In this document: positions 7,787 through 14,191 of the stretch, in pieces
Layout of the letters: each line of letters opens with the position of its first letter
Position numbering within the stretch: the stretch's first letter is position 1
Origin: Granulosicoccaceae bacterium
Lineage (GTDB): Bacteria > Pseudomonadota > Gammaproteobacteria > Granulosicoccales > Granulosicoccaceae
DNA: 14,191 bases
Assembly (NCBI GenBank): GCA_023301405.1
Contig: JALZUX010000371.1
Span: 1-14,191, forward strand
Direction: 5' to 3'
Program-made: the position numbers and the translations under genes
The notes under the pieces: generated by a model
The model's database searches: none
What the model saw: the letters and a program-made list of their open reading frames with translations, nothing else
Told to the model about the DNA's origin: nothing

Positions 7787-8875
7787 ATGAATCAATCCAG
7801 TGCACTGATAGCGGTCGATGTAGAAAGTGTCAGTAAAAATTATGGAAAAGTCGCGGCACTTAACAATGTTTCGTTATCAATAGCGGATCGTGAGTTTTTT
7901 ACTTTGTTGGGCCCCTCAGGCTGCGGTAAAACTACACTGCTGCGAATTATTGCCGGTTTTGAAACCGTCACGGCGGGCAATATTCAGCTGTATGGTGACT
8001 CGATAAAGGATCTTCCCGCCAATAAAAGACCTGTTAATACAGTGTTTCAGCAGTATTCGCTGTTTCCTCACATGACTGTCGAGGAAAACATTAAGTTCGG
8101 TATGCAGATGCAGGGCAAAGACAGTCGCGCCATTGAAAATCGAACTAGGCTAATGCTCGATATGGTTCAGCTGGGAGAGTTTGCTAACAGAAAATCTGCT
8201 CAGCTATCAGGTGGGCAACAGCAACGGGTAGCGCTGGCGAGAGCCTTGGCGCCAGAACCCAAGGTGTTACTGCTTGACGAGCCTTTGTCGGCACTTGATT
8301 TAAAGTTGCGTCAAGCTATGCGATTGGAACTCAAGCAAATTCAACAGGAAACCGGAATTACCTTTGTCTTTGTGACGCATGATCAAGAAGAAGCGCTCAC
8401 TATGTCTGATCGAATAGCAGTGATGTCTAACGGGCAGGTGCAACAAGTCGGGTCTGCGGAATCAATCTATCGTGACCCGCGTAATGTTTTTGTAGCTAAC
8501 TTCATTGGTGAGACAAATATGTTGCATGCGGTGCTGGTTGATGGTGATAGTGCCACTGCAAATTGTCGGCTTGATAGCGGTGTTGTAGTCAGCTGTGCAG
8601 CAAGTGATGCCAATGCTGGCACTGAGGGAAAATTATGCATCCGCCCTGAGCGATTAGCTCTTACTACCCCTGATGATTCACGGGCCGATTTACACGGTGT
8701 TGTGCGGCGGTCGGTGTACCTTGGAACCGATACGCAAATTAGTGTTGTTGTTGATTCAGGTGAGGAGCTATTAGTGCGGGTGCAAAATAGTAGTGAAAAA
8801 GAGCACGCTTATCACAATGGTGAAAATACAGGCCTGATCATCGATCCGCATAGCGCCAGGTTTCTGAGTAACTAA
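7787..8875 (+). CDS. potA: Polyamine ABC transporter ATP-binding protein PotA
   Basis: The ATPase that powers the PotBC permease at the cytoplasmic face of the inner membrane. All nucleotide-binding motifs are intact: Walker A GPSGCGKT (42-49), Q-loop around Gln88-Gln89 (FQQYSLFPHMTV), signature LSGGQ (140-144), Walker B VLLLDE (160-165), D-loop SALD, and switch His198 (VTHDQEEA). The C-terminal third is a TOBE-type regulatory domain (GKLCIRPERLAL and following), typical of the spermidine/putrescine and Fe3+ importer subfamily. The length of 362 aa fits. It lies 41 bases after the aminotransferase, with no strong ribosome binding site. Its stop TAA shares its last base with the potB ATG, so the two are translationally coupled. 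Confidence 0.94.
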   Translation: MNQSSALIAVDVESVSKNYGKVAALNNVSLSIADREFFTLLGPSGCGKTTLLRIIAGFETVTAGNIQLYGDSIKDLPANKRPVNTVFQQYSLFPHMTVEENIKFGMQMQGKDSRAIENRTRLMLDMVQLGEFANRKSAQLSGGQQQRVALARALAPEPKVLLLDEPLSALDLKLRQAMRLELKQIQQETGITFVFVTHDQEEALTMSDRIAVMSNGQVQQVGSAESIYRDPRNVFVANFIGETNMLHAVLVDGDSATANCRLDSGVVVSCAASDANAGTEGKLCIRPERLALTTPDDSRADLHGVVRRSVYLGTDTQISVVVDSGEELLVRVQNSSEKEHAYHNGENTGLIIDPHSARFLSN

Positions 8876-9807
8876 TGGCTGGCCCAAATCCCGTAGCCAA
8901 TGATCCTGTCGCCAGTGGCGGCACCTTTGATGGCATCCGTAAGCGTTTGTTATTACCCGCCTGGCTTGTGATTGGTTTTTTTCTGGTGTTGCCGGTGTTG
9001 ATGATGCTGTTGTATTCATTTCTAACCAAGGAATTTCGTGGTGGCGTTATCTGGGAGTTTTCACCCGCTGCCTACGATCAGTTTTTCTTTAATCGCGGCT
9101 TGTTTGGTGATGAGCCGCCGACCATTGAATGGACTTACATTGGCATATTCTGGCGATCTATCGTACAGGCATTTATTGCTACTTTAATCTGCTTGGCAAT
9201 TGGATTTCCTACAGCCTATTACATCGCCACACGGCCACCTTCGACCCGAAGCATCTGGTTGTTTTTAGTGACCATACCATATTGGGTTAATTTGTTGATT
9301 CGCACGGTATCGATGAAATTTTTAATCCGTGATAACGGGCCGCTAAATGAATGGTTAATGATGGCAGGTATAATCGATACACCCTTTCATATTATAAATA
9401 CCAATCTGGCTGTGCAATTAGGGCTTTTCTACTCATACTTGCCATTTATGGTATTACCAATTTATGCTTCAGTTGAACGGTTTAATTTTTCATTGGCTGA
9501 AGCGTCTGCAGATCTGTACGCAAGTCGGTGGGCAACTCTGCGCCGAGTGATTTTACCATCGGTTAAACCGGGAATAATCGCGGGATGTATTCTGGTGTTT
9601 GTTCCTAGCCTTGGTGCTTTCTTAGCCCCTGATCTTTTGGGTGGGGCAAAGAATTTTATGATTGGATCTTTAATTGAAGAGCAGTTTAAAGGCAATGCGG
9701 GTAATTGGCCCTTCGGAGCGGCGGCCTCTATGATTTTATTGACAATGGTTTTGTTTGTACTGATGTTTTATGCGCGTAGTCAAGCGCGCAGCGAGTCGGT
9801 GACCTGA
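8875..9807 (+). CDS. potB: Polyamine ABC transporter permease PotB
   Basis: One of two inner-membrane permease subunits of the importer, 310 aa. After a polar N-terminus of about 25 residues come six apparent transmembrane segments: about 27-50, 92-118, 126-146, 178-200, 233-255 and 280-300. The EAA loop that docks onto PotA is [20 protein letters not shown] (209-228), with the conserved Glu-Ala and downstream Pro. A longish periplasmic stretch between the first two helices (about 51-90) is usual for PotB. The ATG overlaps the potA stop by one base and potC starts two bases after its stop, which is tight operon packing. Confidence 0.93.
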   Translation: MAGPNPVANDPVASGGTFDGIRKRLLLPAWLVIGFFLVLPVLMMLLYSFLTKEFRGGVIWEFSPAAYDQFFFNRGLFGDEPPTIEWTYIGIFWRSIVQAFIATLICLAIGFPTAYYIATRPPSTRSIWLFLVTIPYWVNLLIRTVSMKFLIRDNGPLNEWLMMAGIIDTPFHIINTNLAVQLGLFYSYLPFMVLPIYASVERFNFSLAEASADLYASRWATLRRVILPSVKPGIIAGCILVFVPSLGAFLAPDLLGGAKNFMIGSLIEEQFKGNAGNWPFGAAASMILLTMVLFVLMFYARSQARSESVT

Positions 9808-9809
9808 TT

Positions 9810-10622
9810 ATGGCAATCGCATCAGGCAATATAAAACGTTATCCGGGCTTTTTGTTTATTACGGTCGCTTGTCTTTTATTGCTATACCTACCGTTACTCA
9901 TTGTGATGGCGTATTCGTTTAACGATAGTGCCTCTATTACCCGTTGGGGCGGGTTTAGTTTGCGTTGGTATGAAGAGGTGTTCTTTGGTGTGGAGTCTGG
10001 TAAGTTCAAAGCCGCTGCCTGGAATTCCATAGTGATTGCGATTATGGCGTCTGTTGGTGCGACGGTGATAGCAACTTGTGCCGCTCTTGGTATGATCAGA
10101 AGCGGCGGCTGGCGTGGTAAGGCCAGTAGTTTTGCGCTCATTAGTCTTCCCTTGATGGTGCCTGAAATTGTCACCGCTGTAGCTACATTGATATTTTTTA
10201 GTGCTATTGGATTTAAATCGGGGTATCTCACCATTTTAATAGCGCATTGCGTATTCTGTATACCTTTTGCGTATTTGCCGATTGCGGCGCGTTTGCAAGG
10301 GGTGGAAACCATTTATGAACAGGCAGCGATGGACCTCTACGCTACCCGCTTGCAAGCATTTAGGAAAATATTATTGCCATTGATCGCACCGGGAATAATA
10401 TCGGGTTTTTTATTGGCATTTATTATTTCTCTGGATGATTTTATTATTACCAATTTCGTAAAAGGGGCGGGTGTTGAAACTTTGCCAACAGTGATTTTTG
10501 GTGCGGTAAGGCTGGGTATAAAGCCAAATATTATGGCAATATCAACGTTAATGTTGCTCGTGTCAATTGTGTTTGTGACCATTTCTTATTTTGTCAGTCG
10601 CAGTGGTGACAATAAAAAATAA
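9810..10622 (+). CDS. potC: Polyamine ABC transporter permease PotC
   Basis: The second permease subunit, partner of PotB, 270 aa. The first helix carries the family segment [16 protein letters not shown] (25-40), followed by about five more membrane segments. The EAA loop reads [20 protein letters not shown] (170-189), where PotA binds. The segment [15 protein letters not shown] (207-221) is strongly typical of PotC, as is the [11 protein letters not shown] region (229-239). It begins two bases after potB and ends 37 bases before potD. Codons are slightly more A/T-rich than in the lip genes, as is usual for membrane proteins, so I do not take this as a sign of transfer. Confidence 0.93.
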   Translation: MAIASGNIKRYPGFLFITVACLLLLYLPLLIVMAYSFNDSASITRWGGFSLRWYEEVFFGVESGKFKAAAWNSIVIAIMASVGATVIATCAALGMIRSGGWRGKASSFALISLPLMVPEIVTAVATLIFFSAIGFKSGYLTILIAHCVFCIPFAYLPIAARLQGVETIYEQAAMDLYATRLQAFRKILLPLIAPGIISGFLLAFIISLDDFIITNFVKGAGVETLPTVIFGAVRLGIKPNIMAISTLMLLVSIVFVTISYFVSRSGDNKK

Positions 10623-10659
10623 CCGCTGCTTAACTATTCTTCTATCGGGAATTAGAACT

Positions 10660-11703
10660 ATGAAAAATCGTGTTACAAGGCTTAGTAGTGCTATGGCGCT
10701 TTGCGCCTGCTTAGGAGTTTCATCTGTCCAGGCCGCTGGATCACTTAGCATTTACCATTGGTTCGAATATATTCCGCAGGAATTGCTTGATAAATTTTCG
10801 GCAGAACATGACGTCGAAGTGACCATGGATACGTTTGACTCCAATGAGTCAATGCTTGCTGCCCTTAAGGCGGGAAAGATGGGCAGCTACGATGTCGCCG
10901 TACCCGGTGACTACATGGTCGCTATTATGCGAGAAGAAGGTTTGTTAGACAGCTTTGAATCGTCAGATCTCAGCAACTTCGGTAACATGGAAGATAAATG
11001 GGTTGATGTAGATTTTGACCCCGGTCGTAAGCATTCCATTCCTTATCAGTGGGGATCAACCAGTTTCGCGGTCAACCGTGACGTGTACAAAGAAGATATT
11101 TCTACAACCAATATATTGTTTAACCCACCCGAAGCGCTAAGTGGCAAGGTGAATGTGCTGGATAGCCAGGGTGAAGTGTTAGCTCTTGGTGCCATTCATC
11201 TGGGGATTCCACAGTGCAGTCAGGACCGTGAGCAGTTAAAAGCACTTAATAACTTGCTGCAGGAAGCAAAGCCACATTGGGCGTCTTTTAATTCTGATGG
11301 TGCGAAAGATGTGCTGGTGTCGGGTGATGCGGCAGCGGGCATGATCTGGAATGGTTTTAGTGCCAAGGCACGTGTGGAAGGCGCTAATATTGAGTACGCG
11401 TATCCTAAGCAGGGTTACATTGTATGGATGGATAACGTTGTATTATTGAATGATGCACCAAACCGTGACAACGCGCTGAAGTTCATGAACTTCCTGCTTG
11501 AGCCCGAGAACATTGCTGCGGTAACTAACTTTGCTCAATACACGGCGGGCGTCAAAGGCGTGCACGATTTACTGGACGCAAGCCTGCAATCATCCCCAGA
11601 GACTAACCCGCCAGCAGATGCGCCAGCTGGTACTTTCGTGGCGGTTTGTGATGAAGCGACGCAAGCATTCTATGATCAGATATGGACAAATCTGAAAAAA
11701 TAA
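10660..11703 (+). CDS. potD: Periplasmic polyamine-binding protein PotD
   Basis: The solute receptor that delivers polyamine to PotBC, 347 aa, nearly the same length as E. coli PotD. The ATG at 10660 is chosen because a signal peptide (1-25, cut after SSVQA) starts there; GGGA at 10647-10650 is a moderate ribosome binding site. An upstream GTG at 10591 lies inside potC and would destroy the signal. From a remembered alignment to E. coli PotD, the aromatic and acidic ligand residues are kept: Trp34, Tyr37, Tyr85, Glu172 (for E171), Trp230 (for W229), Trp256 and Asp258 (for W255 and D257). Positions Thr35 and Ser83-Thr84 are instead Phe35 and Gly83-Asp84, so the preferred ligand may differ from spermidine. 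Confidence 0.92.
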   Translation: MKNRVTRLSSAMALCACLGVSSVQAAGSLSIYHWFEYIPQELLDKFSAEHDVEVTMDTFDSNESMLAALKAGKMGSYDVAVPGDYMVAIMREEGLLDSFESSDLSNFGNMEDKWVDVDFDPGRKHSIPYQWGSTSFAVNRDVYKEDISTTNILFNPPEALSGKVNVLDSQGEVLALGAIHLGIPQCSQDREQLKALNNLLQEAKPHWASFNSDGAKDVLVSGDAAAGMIWNGFSAKARVEGANIEYAYPKQGYIVWMDNVVLLNDAPNRDNALKFMNFLLEPENIAAVTNFAQYTAGVKGVHDLLDASLQSSPETNPPADAPAGTFVAVCDEATQAFYDQIWTNLKK

Positions 11704-11711
11704 CCTGTTGT

Positions 11712-11745
11712 TGTATTCACTCTGCTATCACGCAGAGTGAATGCA
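11712..11745 (+). terminator. Strong hairpin after potD, without a T-run
   Basis: A 14-base-pair stem (11712-11725 with 11732-11745; the inner 11 pairs are perfect) with the loop TATCAC starts 9 bases after the potD stop. No poly-T follows, so it may not terminate by itself. It could protect the 3' end of the pot mRNA. It is roughly symmetrical and could also form on the other strand. Confidence 0.5.
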
Positions 11746-11752
11746 TTGTGGG

Positions 11753-11770
11753 CCCAGATAGTCTGGGTTT
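11753..11770 (+). terminator. Second small hairpin after potD, possible weak terminator
   Basis: CCCAGA (11753-11758) and TCTGGG (11762-11767) form a six-pair stem with a TAG loop, followed by only TTT. With the larger hairpin just upstream it makes a tandem pair that may together end the pot transcript. Confidence 0.35.
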
Positions 11771-11828
11771 GGTAATGGTTTCTTCGTCTGTTGGTCTAGT
11801 GCTGCAACTCTCAGGTTCAGGGCTGTAG

Positions 11829-11875
11829 TTGACTTGTTTGTGTAGGTGTCTTGACTTGCGTTAACGATGTCAAGA
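11829..11875. promoter_or_regulatory. Repeated TTGAC half-sites ahead of the SPOR gene
   Basis: TTGACTTG occurs at 11829-11836 and again at 11851-11858, a 22-base period or about two helical turns. The inverted GTCAAGA at 11869-11875 pairs with TCTTGAC at 11849-11855. Either TTGACT could serve as a -35 box, but no good -10 sits at the right distance. The gene starts at 11951, so this is the expected promoter zone. Confidence 0.3.
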
Positions 11876-11950
11876 TGTGGCTGTTGTCACGCCACCGGGA
11901 TGCCAGAAAAGGTAGTCTATCGCTTGGAAACGATGTCTCCAGGAGATGTA

Positions 11951-12625
11951 ATGATTTTTACCACTCAACGAGGACGACTAAGGCGCTACCGTACGGAGAA
12001 CCCGTACTCTAATCCGTTGATGTTTTTCTTCTTAGATGTTTTTTTGGGTCTGTTTAAAGCACTGTTAATGTGTGTAGTCCTATTCGCCGCCTGGTCGGCT
12101 GGAAAGGCATGGATGAAACCCCAGGAAGGGTCAATGCCGGCTACAGCAAGTGTTACGGAGGATATTGTTGAGCGGGCACCGCTTTCGCAGTCAGCCGTTG
12201 AACCGGCTGCAGAAATACAGGAGCCCAGTGTTGAAACCTTAATAGCTGCCTCGCTGGCCGATGAAAAAATTGACACCGTCGAGCAGACAAAGCCGCTTGT
12301 CATTCTGTTCGATGATAAATGGGTCCTAAATCAACGTCGCGACAGCTTCATAGTGCAGTTGGGCAGCTCGCCAGAGAAAGACAAGCTGGTTGAGTTTGCC
12401 AATGAGTTATTGATTGACGAGCAAGCTCATATATACGCGTTCAAAGTGTCTAGCATTGGCAATCCTATCTACGGCTTGGGGTTTGGTTTGTTTCCTGACT
12501 TGCGATCCGCACAGACCTATATCGATAAATCACCAGAGGCCTATCGACAATTTGATCCCTGGATCAGGCCGCTAGGCGACTTGCAAGATCAGATTGTGAA
12601 GGCTAAAGAAAAACTCGCCCAGTAA
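11951..12625 (+). CDS. Single-pass membrane protein with C-terminal SPOR/DamX-like domain
   Basis: A 224 aa protein I cannot name. The start is set by AGGAG at 11941-11945, five bases before ATG 11951; an in-frame ATG at 11867 has no such site and would add 28 Cys/Arg-rich residues. The N-terminus is short and basic (RGRLRRYR, 7-14), followed by one hydrophobic membrane segment at about 22-49, so the bulk should be periplasmic by the positive-inside rule. Residues 55-118 are an acidic, low-complexity linker. Residues 124-213 resemble the SPOR domain found in DamX-type proteins: WVLNQ, FIVQLGSS, YGLGFGLFPDLRSAQ, and the closing PWIRPLGDLQ. SPOR domains bind septal peptidoglycan, so a cell-division role is inferred. 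Its 3' end abuts a minus-strand pseudogene and no terminator is visible. Confidence 0.75.
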   Translation: MIFTTQRGRLRRYRTENPYSNPLMFFFLDVFLGLFKALLMCVVLFAAWSAGKAWMKPQEGSMPATASVTEDIVERAPLSQSAVEPAAEIQEPSVETLIAASLADEKIDTVEQTKPLVILFDDKWVLNQRRDSFIVQLGSSPEKDKLVEFANELLIDEQAHIYAFKVSSIGNPIYGLGFGLFPDLRSAQTYIDKSPEAYRQFDPWIRPLGDLQDQIVKAKEKLAQ

Positions 12626-12626
12626 A

Positions 12627-12995
12627 GTCACCCAATACTTGGTCTAAATTTGAGACTAGATACTCTAAATCGAACGGCAACCGCACTTGGTCGTCATCAA
12701 TTCCGGGCGCTACTATCTTTTTGTAGGGATGCGCGTGCGTGAGTCATGATCGCCCAGTGTTCGATAAGGCTTTCAACGCCAGCTAGCGCTTATTCAGAAA
12801 CAAGCGCTACTGCGGCCACCTAGGCACGCAATCTTGCGCCGACTACATGTAGTTACTAGCCCCTTCGGTCCATGTGGGGATCTAGTCCAATGTAATATAC
12901 TTTTGTTGTTGCCACTGTGTGTTTCAAGGTAGCTCGCTACTACTTATCGCGCTATCGCAATTATATTCTCGGTGATAAGGTTTAAACCGTAAAAG
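12627..12995 (-). pseudogene. Decayed C-terminal fragment of a Cys/Met-metabolism PLP enzyme
   Basis: This otherwise gene-free stretch reads, on the minus strand and in changing frames, as the C-terminal third of a cystathionine gamma-synthase / O-succinylhomoserine sulfhydrylase-type enzyme. In order: ITENIIAIAR (stop) VVASYLETH from 12976; VYYIGLDPHMDR from 12900, compare the family's VYYPGLPSHP; ALAGVESLIEHWAIMTHA from 12789, compare SLGGVESLIEHPASMTHA; and GIDDDQVRLPFDLEYLVSNL from 12704, compare GISDDLVRLSVGIEDVEDLI. Stops lie at 12946-12944, 12858-12856, 12822-12820 and 12792-12790, and there are at least two frame changes. Spacing suggests about 14 codons are lost between the second and third blocks. 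The PLP-binding N-terminal two thirds are gone, replaced by the terminator of the neighbouring minus-strand gene. It cannot encode a working enzyme. Confidence 0.78.
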
Positions 12996-13002
12996 TGAAT
13001 GC

Positions 13003-13027
13003 AAAAAGCCCTCGCGAGGAGGGCTTT
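13003..13027 (-). terminator. Intrinsic terminator of the DHH phosphoesterase gene
   Basis: On the minus strand, AAAGCCCTC (13027-13019) pairs with GAGGGCTTT (13013-13005) around a five-base loop, and the T-run continues to 13003. It lies 27 bases beyond the minus-strand stop. A second small hairpin, AACCAA/TTGGTT (13037-13052), lies between stop and terminator and has no T-run. Confidence 0.88.
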
Positions 13028-13053
13028 GATTACATCAACCAATCAGTTGGTTA

Positions 13054-14010
13054 TTAACCGTCTGCTTTTATTTTTGCGATGACTTCCGCCAGCACTTGAT
13101 CAGCTCGATCATGGTCAACTTGACAAGTGCCTGCCGCTAAATGTCCGCCGCCACCGTAGGTCAAACATAACTCACCGACGTTGGTCTTTGAGTCACGTTT
13201 CAGTATAGATTTACCCATAGCCAGTACAGTGTTTTGCTTTTTCAAGCCCCACAGTTGGTGGATAGAGATGTTGCATTCAGGGTAAAGCGCGTAAATCATA
13301 AATCGATTGGTTGGATAGATCGTTTCTTCTTCTCGTAGGTCCAGGACAACCAGGTTGTCGTGCACGGTACTGCAGCGTTTAATCTGTTCCTTGGCTTTGC
13401 TTTTCATTTGCTCATAGAGCTCTATGCGCTCCACGACGTCGGGCAGTCGCAGAATTTCGTGAATTTCGTGCTCTGCGCAATAGTCGATCAGCTGCATCAT
13501 TAGTTCGTAGTTCGAAATATTGAAATCCCGAAATCTACCCAAGCCGGTTCGTGCGTCCATTAAGTAATTTAGGAGTGTCCAGTCTGTGGGGTCCAGCACT
13601 TCGCTGCGGACGTACTGCGCCGAATCGGCTTTATCCACAGCCTCCATCATTTCTACCCAGTGCTTGGGGAATGTCTTTTCACCGCCATAGTAGTCGTACA
13701 CTACTCGTGCTGCAGACGGCGCATCAGAATCGATAACGTGGTTGTCATGTGCGCCGTTGCGAATGGTCTCGCTCAGGTGATGATCAAACGCGAGGTGGCA
13801 ACCGGAAACGTAGGGAACATTGGTGGTGATGTCGCTTTCGGTAACTTCGATTTTTCCATCCTGCATATCTTTTGGATGAACGAACTTAATATCGTCAAGG
13901 ATATCAAGATGTTTCAACAGCACGGCGCAAACCAAGCCGTCGAAGTCACTGCGGGTAATTAATCGAAAGCGTTGCTTTGGCTCGTTTTCGGCTCGACGAG
14001 GCAGGTTCAT
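13054..14010 (-). CDS. DHH/DHHA1 family phosphoesterase
   Basis: A 318 aa cytoplasmic metal-dependent phosphoesterase of the DHH superfamily, often annotated as exopolyphosphatase-like; relatives cut polyphosphate, short oligonucleotides or cyclic dinucleotide products. The metal-binding motifs are SDFDG (21-25), FDHH (75-78, the DHH motif) and AVDKADS (124-130). The C-terminal DHHA1 domain ends with GGGGHLAAG (286-294), the substrate-binding glycine-rich motif with its histidine. All key motifs are intact, so it should be active, but the substrate cannot be told from sequence alone. On the minus strand GGAG sits six bases before the ATG, supporting this start. It stands alone, convergent to the SPOR gene, with its own terminator. 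Confidence 0.88.
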   Translation of the reverse strand: MNLPRRAENEPKQRFRLITRSDFDGLVCAVLLKHLDILDDIKFVHPKDMQDGKIEVTESDITTNVPYVSGCHLAFDHHLSETIRNGAHDNHVIDSDAPSAARVVYDYYGGEKTFPKHWVEMMEAVDKADSAQYVRSEVLDPTDWTLLNYLMDARTGLGRFRDFNISNYELMMQLIDYCAEHEIHEILRLPDVVERIELYEQMKSKAKEQIKRCSTVHDNLVVLDLREEETIYPTNRFMIYALYPECNISIHQLWGLKKQNTVLAMGKSILKRDSKTNVGELCLTYGGGGHLAAGTCQVDHDRADQVLAEVIAKIKADG

Positions 14011-14191
14011 TTAGTTCTCCGTCCATCTTTTAATGATGGCTATTGTTTTTCTGACCTCGGTATCGGCGAAATAATAGTCAACTTTAGGGATCGAACGAAC
14101 CTAGTCGGGTGAACTATCGTTTTGTTTGACGGCCTACACACATGTGAGCGAATCCGACGGTCTGGCTTTTATCGTGGAGTTCGTTTTCGCT
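14011..14191. other. Upstream region of the DHH gene, no other gene seen
   Basis: It holds the ribosome binding site of the minus-strand gene (CTCCG at 14017-14021 on the plus strand) and a small inverted repeat, CCATC (14023-14027) and GATGG (14035-14039), in the likely 5' leader. A minus-strand TTGACT-like box is present but lacks a matching -10. I see no coding frame worth reporting on either strand. Confidence 0.5.

Noticed and set aside
9839..10312. 157-codon minus-strand open frame opposite potC
   Set aside because: It is a shadow of the potC coding frame; its sequence is low in complexity and resembles no family I recognise.
10591..10659. potD reading from GTG 10591 overlapping potC
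   Set aside because: It would place 23 residues before the signal peptide; ATG 10660 gives a standard Sec signal.
11867..11950. Longer SPOR-protein reading from ATG 11867 (Cys-rich N-terminus)
   Set aside because: No Shine-Dalgarno at 11867, whereas AGGAG stands ideally before ATG 11951. The apparent Cys cluster (CGCC) is therefore likely untranslated.
12626..13002. Structured small RNA or attC-like recombination site in the convergent gap
   Set aside because: The ordered protein-homology blocks of a decayed PLP enzyme explain most of the stretch; no integrase or matching core sites were seen and no promoter for a small RNA is clear.
1..14191. Mobile elements, CRISPR, tRNA or defence systems
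   Set aside because: No transposase, integrase, regularly spaced repeats, tRNA-like cloverleaf or known defence domain was found on either strand.

Overview
This looks like a chromosomal window from a gammaproteobacterium, probably marine or environmental. The main evidence is the gene order mltB-rlpA-dacA-ybeD-lipB-lipA, which is typical of Pseudomonas and relatives. All the proteins read as gammaproteobacterial types, base composition is moderate, and the left edge holds the end of a membrane-bound proton-pumping pyrophosphatase (hppA), common in marine lineages. I cannot name the genus.

Layout. (1) 1-189: C-terminus of hppA, closed by a clear intrinsic terminator. (2) 392-6161: a plus-strand cell-wall and lipoate block. 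MltB and RlpA are lytic transglycosylases, DacA is a D-Ala-D-Ala carboxypeptidase, YbeD is a small DUF493 protein, and LipB and LipA make protein-bound lipoate. A terminator-like hairpin lies between rlpA and dacA. (3) 6339-11703: a polyamine block. A class III PLP aminotransferase of the SpuC type is followed by a complete PotABCD-type ABC importer (ATPase, two permeases, periplasmic binding protein). The probable logic is uptake of a di- or polyamine followed by transamination. (4) 11951-12625: a single-pass membrane protein with a C-terminal SPOR/DamX-like domain. (5) 12627-12995, minus strand: no intact gene, but translation in shifting frames shows a decayed C-terminal fragment of a Cys/Met-metabolism PLP enzyme. 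(6) 13054-14010, minus strand: a DHH/DHHA1 phosphoesterase with its own terminator. (7) 14011-14191: upstream region of that gene, with no other gene recognised.

I see no tRNA, rRNA, CRISPR array, insertion sequence, phage gene or defence system. Most of the window is ordinary core genome. The points most worth a second look are the pseudogene relic hidden in the convergent gap, the terminator placed just ahead of dacA, the SGS-V-AND variant in the aminotransferase, the ligand-pocket differences in PotD, and the near-palindrome in front of the polyamine block. I did not find a convincing undescribed system. Several start codons are reassigned here on ribosome-binding-site grounds: rlpA 1442, dacA 2956, potD 10660 and the SPOR gene 11951. 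Comparisons with E. coli residue numbers were made from memory and by eye.
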